Part shown: piece by piece, positions 1 to 6,876 of the stretch
Numbering within the stretch: position 1 is the stretch's first letter
How the letters are laid out: each line of letters begins with the position of its first letter
Origin: Clostridia bacterium
GTDB lineage: Bacteria > Bacillota_A > Clostridia > Oscillospirales > CAG-272
NCBI GenBank assembly: GCA_017630995.1
Contig: JAGBUD010000145.1
Location: forward strand, 1-7,725
DNA length: 7,725 bases
Direction of reading: 5' to 3'
Position numbers and translations under genes: made by a program
Notes under the pieces: generated by a model
The model's database searches: none
What the model saw: the letters and a program-made list of their open reading frames with translations, nothing else
Told to the model about the DNA's origin: nothing

Positions 1-170
1 GAACAGAACCTCGGGGCGAACGGATTTAGAGGAGAAATCGTCGGCTGACGAGCGATAGGCGTACAAGGGTACGTCGAGCGAGGAAACGGCGATAGAATAA
101 AAAATCCTATTAAAATGGAGAAAACCTTAAGGTTTCGACCTTAAAATTAAAGAAAAAAGCGCAAAGGAAA
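1..170 (+). ncRNA. 3' part of a plus-strand transcript; possible structured RNA
   Basis: No convincing gene is seen. All three plus frames hit stops early (near 27, 46 and 56), so at most a short C-terminus enters from the left. The stretch is rich in small hairpins: TCGTC/GACGA (39-52), CGTAC-AAGG-GTACG (60-73), and TTAAGGT-TTCG-ACCTTAA (127-144). It runs directly into a strong plus-strand terminator at 171-208. That arrangement fits the 3' end of a structured RNA or a long 3' UTR. The minus strand is open from about 131 to the edge but has no good start codon or ribosome binding site. The family is not recognised; the RNA reading is inference from folding and terminator polarity. Confidence 0.3.
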
Positions 171-208
171 AGTGGAGGCACCTTTTACAGTGTCTCCACT
201 CGTTTTTT
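171..208 (+). terminator. Intrinsic terminator of the incoming plus-strand transcript
   Basis: An 11-bp stem pairs 171-181 with 190-200 around an 8-nt loop, followed by CG and six T (203-208). The eighth pair is G178-T193. It is a G-U wobble in plus-strand RNA but would be a C-A mismatch in minus-strand RNA. Together with the T-run, this sets the natural direction as plus. Weak T-rich sequence on the other side (TTTTCC) might also let it stop the minus-strand hydrolase gene that ends at 257. Confidence 0.8.
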
Positions 209-256
209 ATTCGGTTCTCCCTAAATGCGACAGCCCCTATTCAAATTAGGTAGTTT

Positions 257-1921
257 TTACTTTCTACGCAAGGGATTGAGCGGCATAGGACACTTGCCGA
301 GGAATTCACATTCGCCGTAAATTCCGCGCACCAGCGCGCGCAAAACCTCGTTATCCCAGCCGTAAATATTGATGAAATTCGCGGCGCCGGGAAGCCAATC
401 GTGCCAAACGTAAGGCGATTCGGTTGCCACCGCGATGGATTTATCCTTGTCGATTTTGGTGATGTAGTTGAACATCATCGCTTGGTCCTCAACGAATCCC
501 GCAGTGCCGTAGGGGGAGTGGGGTGCGAGGTGAATGAAATAAAGCGCAAGGTCGTATTCGTCGCGGATTTTGTAAAGCTCCGTGGGGGAGAGGGTTTCGG
601 TGAAGAGAGTGGACTGTGCGCCGCGAGCACAAAACTCCTCTATCACGGGGTCAAAGAAGCTTGACGCGGTTTTCGAGTAACCGACGTAAACGAGGGCGAC
701 CTTTTTTATCTTATCGCTGTTCAAGGGAACGAGGTCGTTCTTCTTCTGAACCCAAGAGATAGTCTTGTTTGCGGTTCTCCTTGAAAATTCAACGGTTTTT
801 GCAACCGCCTCGGCTTCGCTCGGGAAGTCAAGCGCGTCCTCGGAGAACATTCCGAGCTTTTCTTTCATATCAAGAACTCTTTGGCACGCGGTGTTTATCG
901 TTTCCTCGCTGATTCTGCCCGAAAGCACGGCTTCTTCGATAATGTCGATGAAGTTGTCTTCCTTTGCGCCGAGGATAATGTCGATTCCCGCCTCGTATAT
1001 TGCGGCATACATATCGAGATTTGTTTCAAAGTAATCGCAGATTCCGCCCATTTCAACGGCGTCGGTAACGAGAACTCCGTTATAGCCGAACTTCTCGCGC
1101 AAAATTCCCGTGATTATCTTCTTTGAAGCGGTTGCGGGAACGTTAACAATGCCGTTGGTCGAATCGTCAAGTGCGGGGAATGCCGTGTGTCCAACCATCA
1201 TGGACATCGCGCCCGCCTTTGCGCACGCCTCGAAAATTCTGCCCTGACGCTCGTACCATTCGTCGTAGCTGTCAAGAATTGCAACGGGTGCTATGTGCGA
1301 ATCGCGGTAGTCAAGGCTGTCGTGACCGGGGAAATGCTTTACCGAAGCGGCAACGCCCTCGCCTTGCATACCTTTTGTGTATGCAACTGCGTATTTTGTG
1401 ATAACGTCGGGGTCGGTTGAGAATGTTCTGCCAAGCATAACCGAGCTTGCCGGGGGCGCATTATCTGCCACGGGTCCCCATATCCAGCGAACTCCGCACG
1501 AGCGCACCTCTCTTGCAATTGTGGCTCCCGCCTCAAAAAGAACGCTCTCATCGTCAGATGCTGCAAGTCCCGTTGCGGTGGTAAGCTCGGTGAGGTTGCA
1601 TATAACTCGCTTTGCTCCTCTTTCCGCGTCCATGCCGGGAATAGCGGGGATTCGAAGCCCTGCGTTTATCTCGCCCATAAGCTTGCGGAACGCGTTTGAA
1701 AACTCCTTGTCAACGGTCTTGGGGTCAACCTCGTATGCAACGTTAACGAACTGCAGCTTTGCGTTTCCGCCAACCCAGAAAAATCCGTAAGGGTTTTTCT
1801 CCATATATTCGGGAATATTCTTTTGATTAAGTATTTTCGTCATAATGGGAGAAGCGGTCTGTCCGATTCTCTCGCGCAGGGTAAGCTCCGATATCTCGGG
1901 CTTTCTCAAAAATCTTTTCAT
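257..1921 (-). CDS. Family 3 glycoside hydrolase, beta-N-acetylhexosaminidase (NagZ) type
   Basis: The protein has 554 residues and no signal peptide, so it is probably cytoplasmic. The GH3 TIM-barrel domain spans roughly residues 15-355. It carries KHFPGH (195-200) followed by D207-S-H209, the Asp-His pair that in NagZ-type enzymes acts as general acid/base. VTDAVEM contains the likely nucleophile D287. A smaller C-terminal GH3 domain follows (about 385-545). The KHFPGH...DSH signature points to release of N-acetylglucosamine from muropeptides or similar glycosides rather than to a beta-glucosidase. The usual second Asp after the nucleophile (VTDD) is Ala here. The start is ATG at 1921, preceded by AAGGAA (1931-1936) at 9 nt. 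It stands alone: the upstream lipoprotein gene has its own terminator. Exact substrate is not decided by sequence alone. Confidence 0.9.
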   Translation of the reverse strand: MKRFLRKPEISELTLRERIGQTASPIMTKILNQKNIPEYMEKNPYGFFWVGGNAKLQFVNVAYEVDPKTVDKEFSNAFRKLMGEINAGLRIPAIPGMDAERGAKRVICNLTELTTATGLAASDDESVLFEAGATIAREVRSCGVRWIWGPVADNAPPASSVMLGRTFSTDPDVITKYAVAYTKGMQGEGVAASVKHFPGHDSLDYRDSHIAPVAILDSYDEWYERQGRIFEACAKAGAMSMMVGHTAFPALDDSTNGIVNVPATASKKIITGILREKFGYNGVLVTDAVEMGGICDYFETNLDMYAAIYEAGIDIILGAKEDNFIDIIEEAVLSGRISEETINTACQRVLDMKEKLGMFSEDALDFPSEAEAVAKTVEFSRRTANKTISWVQKKNDLVPLNSDKIKKVALVYVGYSKTASSFFDPVIEEFCARGAQSTLFTETLSPTELYKIRDEYDLALYFIHLAPHSPYGTAGFVEDQAMMFNYITKIDKDKSIAVATESPYVWHDWLPGAANFINIYGWDNEVLRALVRGIYGECEFLGKCPMPLNPLRRK

Positions 1922-1989
1922 GGTAGCGTCTTCCTTAATGAATTTTTTAATAATATTCTTTGTTGAGTTAAATAGCGCCGTTTTATTTA

Positions 1990-2018
1990 ATTATAAAGCC
2001 TTGTTTTTCTATTTAAAA
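1990..2018 (-). promoter_or_regulatory. Candidate proximal promoter of the hydrolase gene
   Basis: The minus strand has a perfect TATAAT -10 box (1990-1995). At 17 bp spacing there is only a weak -35, TTTTAA (2013-2018). It would give a 5' leader of about 60 nt. It is the weaker -35 of the two candidates for this gene. Confidence 0.4.
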
Positions 2019-2034
2019 GCAACTGCCCAAACCG

Positions 2035-2063
2035 ATTTTATCATAACCGCGCGCCAAATACAA
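2035..2063 (-). promoter_or_regulatory. Candidate distal promoter of the hydrolase gene
   Basis: On the minus strand, TTGTAT (2058-2063), a 17-bp spacer and TAAAAT (2035-2040) with an extended TGA just before the -10. The leader would be about 105 nt. Confidence 0.45.
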
Positions 2064-2110
2064 GTCTATTCTGCAAAATTTTTATAACCCGTTTTCCTCC
2101 GAGCGCTTTG

Positions 2111-2145
2111 GGAAAATAAAAGGCTGCGGCAGCTTGCCGCAGCCT
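2111..2145 (-). terminator. Terminator of the lipoprotein gene
   Basis: A GC-rich 11-bp perfect stem (2121-2131 with 2135-2145, loop GCT) is followed on the minus strand by TTTATTTTCC. It lies about 70 bp after the lipoprotein stop codon and separates that gene from the hydrolase. Confidence 0.85.
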
Positions 2146-2217
2146 CATCGGTCAATTACCTTGAGCCGAATGCTTTGAAATTTTCAATTAAATCAAATCC
2201 GCTAAAGCCCCCGGCGG

Positions 2218-3816
2218 TTATTTCTCTGCCTTGTAGTAGGTTTTCGTATTGTCTCTTGAAACCATATAAAGATTGAAATCGTCGTTGCCGTCGCCGTAAA
2301 TCCAGGTGAGGCTGCTCGATGACGACGTGGTTGTAAGCTTTGTTCCCAATTCGTTAACTACAATGTATTTGTAGCCGTTGCCGTATAGAACAACTATCTG
2401 CGGAGTTGAGGTATGTACATTATAACGTACGTCGCTTATCTCCACAAGCTCTCCGCTTGGCGTGTAAACGTAATAGGTGTGGTTGGCATCGCGAAGCAAA
2501 ACGCTGTTTGCAAGCATTTTAACAAAGGTCATTCCCTCTTTGTTCAAATCGTATTTCAGATTAAGGTCGTGGTCATATATCTTGCCATCGTAATGGATGT
2601 AATAGTTGCTCATCTTCTCCGTGCTTACCAGCGATGAATCAAACTTATTGAGCTTATTGCCCTTTGCATCGATTATGTAGGTGTTGCCCGCGTGGGTAGA
2701 GTATATATATTTGCCCTCGGTGTACAAAATGGGAAGACTGTCGTATTCGCCTGCGATGAGGTAATCAATTTTTCCGTTTGAATCAAGTGAAACAAGCTTG
2801 AAGCCGCTGGTGGTGTCAAGCAGCTTTTTGTCCTCGATGGATATAACGTAAGCAAGGGTGTCTATATCCTTGTGGAAACAGTCGCGAAGGTCGTAATCCT
2901 TCAAGGATTCATCAAGCTCCTCTATCATTCCCGATGAGTATTCAGCGCTATCGCGGTGGAAGAGCGAGAGGGCAACCACGTATGAAAGGTCAACCTGCTT
3001 TTCTGTTCCGCGCTTTACGTTAAGAATAGTAGAGGTGAGCTTGTATTTTATGTTTTCTTCGCCAATGAACGTGTAGTCGGTTGCATCGTCCGGCAGTTCC
3101 TCTATGTATTGAGCCAAAACGTTGTCGCTTCCGAGGAGAAAATAGTTTACTATCTTATACGTCGTGAAAGGCATCTGCCAGAAATAGACCTCGTTAAGCG
3201 CCGAATCGTAAACGGTAACGCTTTCATCTATTACGTAGTAATAATTTTCGGTTTTGTAGTCAAAGCTCGGAAGCTTGCCTGTGAGTGGGTTATAGGAAAT
3301 GAGAGACGCCTTGCCGTTCTCGTCAACGCGGAAAACCGAATTGCAAAATGCGAAAATGTCAAACGAGTAGCTTAAATTTTTCGAATCGCTCAAGGTTATA
3401 TTTCCGCTCTCGGATATAACGGACGCACCCTCGCCGTCGTAAATCGTAGTAGTGTATCTTGAGTTATTGGACGCGGTCTCTTCTACAACTCCGATGAAGA
3501 AGCTATCTCTGACCTTGAATATCTTGCGGCTGATAAGCTTTTTGGTACTGATGGAAAGAACGGTCTTTTCTTCCTTTGCATTATAAAAAACGGTGTTGCC
3601 CTTGTTATCTTCAAGAACAAGCATCTCGTCGAGGTTAGAAAGAAATCCGTAGCCCGAAATCTCTTCTATCTCATTTGCAGACGTGAAAGTAACGTTTTTA
3701 TCTTCCAAATCCTTGAGACTTTCGTTGAACTTTACGAAAGACATATTTTTCGAACAAGCTGTGCAGAGTAAAAGCGCACAGAACAGTAGTGACGTAACAG
3801 TAATGATTTTTTTCAT
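2218..3816 (-). CDS. Lipoprotein of unknown function, probably beta-propeller-like
   Basis: The protein has 532 residues. The N-terminus is a bacterial lipoprotein signal: KK at 2-3, a hydrophobic core, and CTAC with the acylated Cys at 21. The mature protein is therefore expected on the outer face of the membrane. The rest is soluble and beta-rich, with many short strand-turn repeats such as GKYIYSTHAGNTYIIDAKGN and YYVYTPSGELVEI. These resemble blades of a beta-propeller or a YVTN/PQQ-like sensor fold. Aromatic residues (Tyr) are abundant, and a Thr/Ser run lies near the C-terminus. No catalytic motif is seen. The start ATG at 3816 has AGGAGG (3822-3827) at 5 nt. It is a single-gene unit with its own promoter and terminator. 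The lipoprotein call is firm; the propeller fold is inference, and the ligand is unknown. Confidence 0.85.
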   Translation of the reverse strand: MKKIITVTSLLFCALLLCTACSKNMSFVKFNESLKDLEDKNVTFTSANEIEEISGYGFLSNLDEMLVLEDNKGNTVFYNAKEEKTVLSISTKKLISRKIFKVRDSFFIGVVEETASNNSRYTTTIYDGEGASVISESGNITLSDSKNLSYSFDIFAFCNSVFRVDENGKASLISYNPLTGKLPSFDYKTENYYYVIDESVTVYDSALNEVYFWQMPFTTYKIVNYFLLGSDNVLAQYIEELPDDATDYTFIGEENIKYKLTSTILNVKRGTEKQVDLSYVVALSLFHRDSAEYSSGMIEELDESLKDYDLRDCFHKDIDTLAYVISIEDKKLLDTTSGFKLVSLDSNGKIDYLIAGEYDSLPILYTEGKYIYSTHAGNTYIIDAKGNKLNKFDSSLVSTEKMSNYYIHYDGKIYDHDLNLKYDLNKEGMTFVKMLANSVLLRDANHTYYVYTPSGELVEISDVRYNVHTSTPQIVVLYGNGYKYIVVNELGTKLTTTSSSSSLTWIYGDGNDDFNLYMVSRDNTKTYYKAEK

Positions 3817-3828
3817 AAAAGCCTCCTG

Positions 3829-3861
3829 ATTAAAGTATTACGGAATACCCCGTACTTTAAT
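3829..3861. promoter_or_regulatory. Inverted repeat at the lipoprotein promoter, candidate operator
   Basis: ATTAAAGTA (3829-3837) is mirrored by TACTTTAAT (3853-3861) with a 15-bp centre; CGG/CCG add partial symmetry inside. The right arm overlaps the -10 box and the expected transcription start, and the left arm sits next to the ribosome binding site. This is a typical position for a repressor, but it could also be an RNA hairpin in the leader. The binding protein is not known. Confidence 0.4.
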
Positions 3862-3888
3862 TATATTATGTTAAATACGTTAAGTCAA
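3860..3888 (-). promoter_or_regulatory. Promoter of the lipoprotein gene
   Basis: Near-consensus sigma-A-type promoter on the minus strand: TTGACT (3883-3888), exactly 17 bp, TATAAT (3860-3865). The expected start is near 3853, giving a leader of about 35 nt. Confidence 0.85.
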
Positions 3889-3941
3889 GTAGAAAATAAC
3901 TCGCTGTTTTTGTTAATAATTACCAAAAACGCCCGCCGCCG

Positions 3942-3971
3942 CTTTAAATTTCTTTAAATTTCTTTAAATTT
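3942..3971. repeat. Three perfect tandem copies of CTTTAAATTT
   Basis: The 10-bp unit CTTTAAATTT occurs three times head to tail without mismatch. The unit contains the palindrome AAATTT. It abuts a second tandem repeat and lies upstream of the lipoprotein promoter. It could be slippage-generated sequence or upstream AT-rich DNA influencing that promoter. Confidence 0.9.
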
Positions 3972-4010
3972 AAGGATAAAAATTTAAGGATAAAAATTTA
4001 AGGATAAAAA
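3972..4010. repeat. Tandem 14-bp repeat AAGGATAAAAATTT, 2.8 copies
   Basis: Two full copies (3972-3985, 3986-3999) and an 11-nt partial copy (4000-4010). It follows the 10-bp repeat directly, and the two units share AATTT. The last copy supplies the A-run that serves as the T-run of the exporter's terminator. Confidence 0.9.
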
Positions 4011-4039
4011 AGGAGCTGAATCGAATTTTGATTCAGCTC
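4006..4039 (-). terminator. Terminator of the MATE exporter gene
   Basis: A 10-bp perfect stem, GAGCTGAATC (4013-4022) with GATTCAGCTC (4030-4039), is followed on the minus strand by C and six T. A TTTT run on the other side (4040-4043) makes it potentially bidirectional, but no plus-strand gene needs it. It lies about 60 bp after the exporter stop codon. Confidence 0.85.
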
Positions 4040-4100
4040 TTTTAGGTGAGTTTTTCATAAAAAGTAAAGTTTAGTTAACATTATGACCTATATTTATGTG

Positions 4101-5495
4101 TTATTTGCACTTTAGCCATTTGCCGCTTTTCCATCTGATAACGTAGATTATTGCCTTGATTCCCTCGTCAAAGGCGAATGCAATCCAGCAGCCGAGAAGT
4201 CCGAGGCCGAGCCATATTCCCAAAACGTAGGAGAGAAGCACGCTTCCGAGCCAACAGGATACCGTGGAAGCGGTGAGTGTGGTGAAAACGTCCTTGTTTG
4301 CATTAAGCGAGCTTTCGGACACGTGGTTTACGGCTCTGAATCCCTCAACCGCAACGTCAACGAGGAATATGAGGGGCACGATAGCAAGTATTTCTGCGCT
4401 TTCGGTGAATATCGACATAAGGGGCTTGTGGAGCAGCAGCACGATAAGGGAGAAGAAAACGTTTGCCGAAATCGCCATAACAAGACTTGTGCGATAGAGC
4501 TGTTTCCTTTTTTCAACGTCGCCGCTGCCCGCGTATCTTCCCATCAGTATTTTTGTTCCGATTCCGATGCCGTAGCTGAAAAGGTAGGTGTAATATACTA
4601 TCGAGGCAACGTAGGATTTTGCATTAAGCGCAACGATGCCGATTCCGCCCATAAAGCCCGTTGTTATCACTTGCGCGAGCGTGTAGGAAATTCCCGAAAC
4701 GCTTCCCGGTGCGCCCACGTAAAGAATTCCCTTGATGAGCGAGAGGCTAAACGCGGGTTTTATCGGGCAATTCAGCTTGGCAAAAACGATTGCTGAAAAG
4801 GCAAACTCAATTACCGCCGCAATAACACCGCCAACCGCGATAGCCGCCGACCCCGTCAGTGCGGGGATAATTCCGACGTAAAGGAAAAGGTATCCGAGTA
4901 TAACGTTGGCAACGTTTCCGATAACGCCCTTTATAAATGCGTGCAGGGTATAGCCGTTGCAAATAAGCATACCGCCAAAGAATGCGTTAAGCGCGGTGAT
5001 AAAGAGCGCGCCGCCGCGAATGGCGAGATAGGTTTTTCCGTAAAGAAGAGCTTCGCCCTCAAGATTTAAAAGCACGAGCAAGGGCTTCGCGGCAAAAATC
5101 AGCGCCAAGCTGAAAACGCAGCCGCTTATTAAGGTCAAAATGAGCGCGCAGCCCGTTATGCGTTTCGCGCCCTCGCGATTGCCCTTGCCGAATTCAATGC
5201 TAACGAGCACCGCCGCGCCTATGTAGGTCATATTGAGTATAAGGGTGGCGGTCGAAATTATCTGATTTGCCGCCGTTGTGGCGCCAACCGCATCGTCAGC
5301 ATATCCCGAAAGCAAAAGAGTGTTGACCGTACCGATAAGGGAGCTGAAAAACGTTTGCAAAAATGCAGGCAGCGAAAGCGAAAAAAGCGTCATTTTTCTG
5401 CCGTTTTCCACGAAAGAAAGGGAAGAAAAATCAAATAAGGCGCTCACGCGCGCAACTAGGAAGCGAAAAATATTATCTTTTCCCGACCTCGCCAT
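4101..5495 (-). CDS. MATE-family multidrug/metabolite efflux transporter
   Basis: The protein has 464 residues, the usual MATE length, and about 12 hydrophobic segments in two homologous halves. Half one begins near residue 40 with LPAFLQTFFSSLIGTVNTLL (P43), followed by GYADDAVGATTAANQI. Half two begins near 255 with the matching GILYVGAPGSVSGISYTL (P263) and GGIGIVALNAKSYV. Both halves carry the expected loop after the second helix: EFGKGNREGAKR (101-112) and GRYAGSGDVEKR (319-330). Such proteins export cationic drugs or metabolites by Na+ or H+ antiport. The coupling ion and substrate are not readable here. The N-terminus has about 35 extra polar/amphipathic residues before the first helix. 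ATG at 5495 has GAGGGG (5503-5508) at 7 nt, supporting this start. It is a single-gene unit. Confidence 0.92.
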   Translation of the reverse strand: MARSGKDNIFRFLVARVSALFDFSSLSFVENGRKMTLFSLSLPAFLQTFFSSLIGTVNTLLLSGYADDAVGATTAANQIISTATLILNMTYIGAAVLVSIEFGKGNREGAKRITGCALILTLISGCVFSLALIFAAKPLLVLLNLEGEALLYGKTYLAIRGGALFITALNAFFGGMLICNGYTLHAFIKGVIGNVANVILGYLFLYVGIIPALTGSAAIAVGGVIAAVIEFAFSAIVFAKLNCPIKPAFSLSLIKGILYVGAPGSVSGISYTLAQVITTGFMGGIGIVALNAKSYVASIVYYTYLFSYGIGIGTKILMGRYAGSGDVEKRKQLYRTSLVMAISANVFFSLIVLLLHKPLMSIFTESAEILAIVPLIFLVDVAVEGFRAVNHVSESSLNANKDVFTTLTASTVSCWLGSVLLSYVLGIWLGLGLLGCWIAFAFDEGIKAIIYVIRWKSGKWLKCK

Positions 5496-5540
5496 AAAAA
5501 ATCCCCTCTCTTTCCTCGCGGCAAATCCGCCGTTATGAGA

Positions 5541-5569
5541 ATTATAGCACCTCTAAATTGTAAATTCAA
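5541..5569 (-). promoter_or_regulatory. Promoter of the MATE exporter gene
   Basis: On the minus strand, TTGAAT (5564-5569), 17 bp, perfect TATAAT (5541-5546) with an extended TGC before it. The start would be near 5534, giving a leader of about 40 nt. Confidence 0.85.
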
Positions 5570-5610
5570 TATGTTTTTAATCTTTTTGTCAACACTTTTC
5601 AATATATTAT

Positions 5611-5639
5611 TTGTCGAACAAACTACACTTACGTATTAT
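5611..5639 (+). promoter_or_regulatory. Promoter of the small plus-strand gene
   Basis: TTGTCG (5611-5616), 17 bp, TATTAT (5634-5639). The expected start is near 5646. If correct, the in-frame TTG at 5611 is the -35 box and cannot be the start codon of the gene downstream. A short palindrome TTTGT-CGA-ACAAA (5610-5622) overlaps the -35 and could be an operator. Confidence 0.5.
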
Positions 5640-5697
5640 TAGGAGCGAATGGCGGATTAAAAATTGGCGCGAAGCACAAAAAAGGATATGGAACAGA

Positions 5698-5958
5698 ATG
5701 GTAGAGATACTCTCTGACAAATCCTCGGGAATTCAACCCGACTTTAGACAGCAGCTTTCGGCCATAGCAAAACGCATTGAGAAATTACTAAAGGACAAGC
5801 ACGGAGAGTGCGATATTCCCGACGATTTGATAAAGGAAATCGCAAGGTGTCTTGCACCCAATATCGTAGCCTTTTTCGAAACCGAAGAAGCGAAGAGAGA
5901 GTTTGAGACGTGGAAGATAGAACAAGAGAAAAAGATAGCCGTAAGGAAGCCTAACTAA
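5698..5958 (+). CDS. Small helical protein of unknown function
   Basis: From ATG 5698 the protein has 86 residues; it is charged, probably all-helical, and has no signal peptide or membrane segment. The frame is open back to 5581, and TTG at 5611 would give 115 residues. That TTG has no ribosome binding site and looks like a promoter -35 box, so ATG 5698 with AAAGGA (5681-5686) 11 nt upstream is preferred. An AGGAG at 5641-5645 faces only a 3-codon frame. The C-terminal half reads CLAPNIVAFFETEEAKREFE, then a Lys/Glu-rich tail. I do not recognise the family. The last codons (AVRKPN-stop) lie inside a perfect 21-bp inverted repeat. It diverges from the exporter and converges on the Fic operon. 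Codon use looks like its neighbours, so it is likely real, but the N-terminus is uncertain. Confidence 0.6.
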   Translation: MVEILSDKSSGIQPDFRQQLSAIAKRIEKLLKDKHGECDIPDDLIKEIARCLAPNIVAFFETEEAKREFETWKIEQEKKIAVRKPN

Positions 5959-5986
5959 CCTTATGAGTTAGGCTTCCTTACGGCTA
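5936..5986. repeat. Perfect 21-bp inverted repeat over the stop of the small gene
   Basis: Arms 5936-5956 and 5966-5986 pair without mismatch around a 9-nt loop. The left arm encodes the last codons and the first base of the stop codon of the small plus-strand gene. No T-run follows on the plus strand. On the minus strand the stem is followed by TCTTTTTCTC, so it may serve as a second terminator for the Fic operon. As a very stable hairpin at the 3' end it could also protect the plus-strand mRNA from exonucleases. Confidence 0.9.
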
Positions 5987-5995
5987 AGAAAAGCC

Positions 5996-6030
5996 AAAAA
6001 CGAGGCGATGCAAAAATGAGCATCGCCTCG
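5996..6030 (-). terminator. Terminator of the fic operon
   Basis: An 11-bp perfect GC-rich stem, CGAGGCGATGC (6001-6011) with GCATCGCCTCG (6020-6030) and an 8-nt loop, is followed on the minus strand by TTTTTGGCTTTTC. It starts about 30 bp after the fic stop codon. Confidence 0.85.
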
Positions 6031-6058
6031 CGTCATATAAAGTTTAAGTAAGTGTTTG

Positions 6059-6652
6059 TCAATCGGGAATTATTATAGAATTCTCAAAAAATTCGACTAA
6101 AAAATCCATAACACCCGAGGATGCCTGAATGGTAGCAATCATAAGCTCATCGGTATCTACGTCGGCAAAGTTAATATCATAACCGTAGTGCCTAATTAAC
6201 TGCGTGAAATAGATTCGCCGTGTTCTGCCGTTTCCTTCTCTGAAGGGGTGAATGTAGTTCACATCGTTATAAAATTCAGCTATGCGTTTTACAAATTCGT
6301 CAAAGGGTAAATCTTCAAAATATCCCTCTTTAACCTTTGAAAAGCATTTTGTGCCGATGCTTTCAATAGATGCGGCGTCTAAAAACTTCGTTCTCTTTTT
6401 TGAAATATCAACGGTTCGTACCTGTCCCGCCCACTCATACAAATCGCGTAGCAAAAAATCGTGAATTTTCTTAAAATGCTCGAAGCCAAAATCATCATCT
6501 ATCGGAGTTTCTTCAAGCATAACAGCCTTTGCAAAAGTAATTTGTGCTTCGATTTGGGATAACTTTTTCTCATCACGAATACCAAGCTTATTTACAAGGC
6601 AAGTCGTTCCCTCATAGCAATTATCCGAGGACGGATTTAAACTATACGCCAT
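6059..6652 (-). CDS. fic: Fic-domain AMP-transferase (toxin, class I)
   Basis: The protein has 197 residues, an ordinary length for a stand-alone Fic toxin. The active-site motif is complete: HPFREGNGRTRR at 135-146, with catalytic H135, acidic E139 and the phosphate-binding N141, R143 and R146. The LYEWAGQVRTVDIS segment (71-84) is the typical target-binding flap region. Such enzymes move AMP from ATP to a hydroxyl of a target protein; FicT toxins of this kind modify DNA gyrase and topoisomerase IV. The target here is inference. No inhibitory helix motif is seen inside the protein, so inhibition should come from the small protein encoded just upstream, whose gene overlaps this one by 11 bp. 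ATG at 6652 has AGGAG (6662-6666) at 9 nt, inside the antitoxin gene, which suggests translational coupling. Confidence 0.93.
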   Translation of the reverse strand: MAYSLNPSSDNCYEGTTCLVNKLGIRDEKKLSQIEAQITFAKAVMLEETPIDDDFGFEHFKKIHDFLLRDLYEWAGQVRTVDISKKRTKFLDAASIESIGTKCFSKVKEGYFEDLPFDEFVKRIAEFYNDVNYIHPFREGNGRTRRIYFTQLIRHYGYDINFADVDTDELMIATIQASSGVMDFLVEFFENSIIIPD

Positions 6653-6818
6653 TTGCCAAAGCTCCTGCGGTTACGAGCCTCATATATTCCTCAAAGGTGA
6701 TTTCCTTCTTCAAAAGCTTCTCGCAAAGCTCTTTACACGAGTCGGAAACATACAGGCCCTCCATATTTATCGAAGCCTCAGCATTTTCCATAGCTTTTTG
6801 TATTGCAGTACTACTCAT
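6642..6818 (-). CDS. VbhA-like antitoxin of the Fic toxin
   Basis: The protein has 58 residues. It contains SINMEG (residues 16-21), which matches the inhibitory motif [S/T]xxxE[G/N] of class I Fic antitoxins. In this family the Glu (here E20) reaches into the ATP site of the partner Fic protein and blocks AMP transfer. The remainder (LYVSDSCKELCEKLLKKEIT, then FEEYMRLV) fits the VbhA helical bundle. ATG at 6818 is chosen over the upstream in-frame GTG at 6827, because that GTG overlaps the AGGAGG (6827-6832), which sits 8 nt from ATG 6818. It is the first gene of the operon, overlaps fic by 11 bp, and is preceded by two promoters. Confidence 0.88.
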   Translation of the reverse strand: MSSTAIQKAMENAEASINMEGLYVSDSCKELCEKLLKKEITFEEYMRLVTAGALANGV

Positions 6819-6847
6819 AGAAAGCACCTCCTTTATTCGTTACTATT

Positions 6848-6876
6848 ATTGTAGCACAAACCAAGAAAAAATACAA
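6848..6876 (-). promoter_or_regulatory. Proximal promoter of the antitoxin-fic operon
   Basis: On the minus strand, TTGTAT (6871-6876), 17 bp, TACAAT (6848-6853) with an extended TGC before the -10. It would start transcription near 6841, only a few bases before the AGGAGG, giving a short leader. Confidence 0.55.

Noticed and set aside
1..20. ACAGAACC resembling the conserved ACAGAA of RNase P RNA
   Set aside because: The flanking conserved GGCTTAT does not follow and the downstream helices do not fit; a short chance match.
1..131. Minus-strand partial coding sequence leaving the window at the left
   Set aside because: Open for about 40 codons but starting only after a stop, with no ATG/GTG and only an internal TTG; terminator polarity favours plus-strand transcription.
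2156..2240. Minus frame between lipoprotein stop and its terminator, ending ...ENFKAFGSR
   Set aside because: It reads like a C-terminus, but there is no start codon or ribosome binding site and it is short enough to be chance; a deletion remnant cannot be shown.
5611..5613. TTG start codon giving a 115-residue protein
   Set aside because: No ribosome binding site, and the TTG lies in a TTGTCG -35 box spaced 17 bp from TATTAT.
6825..6827. In-frame GTG start of the antitoxin (61 residues)
   Set aside because: It overlaps the AGGAGG itself; ATG 6818 has proper 8-nt spacing.
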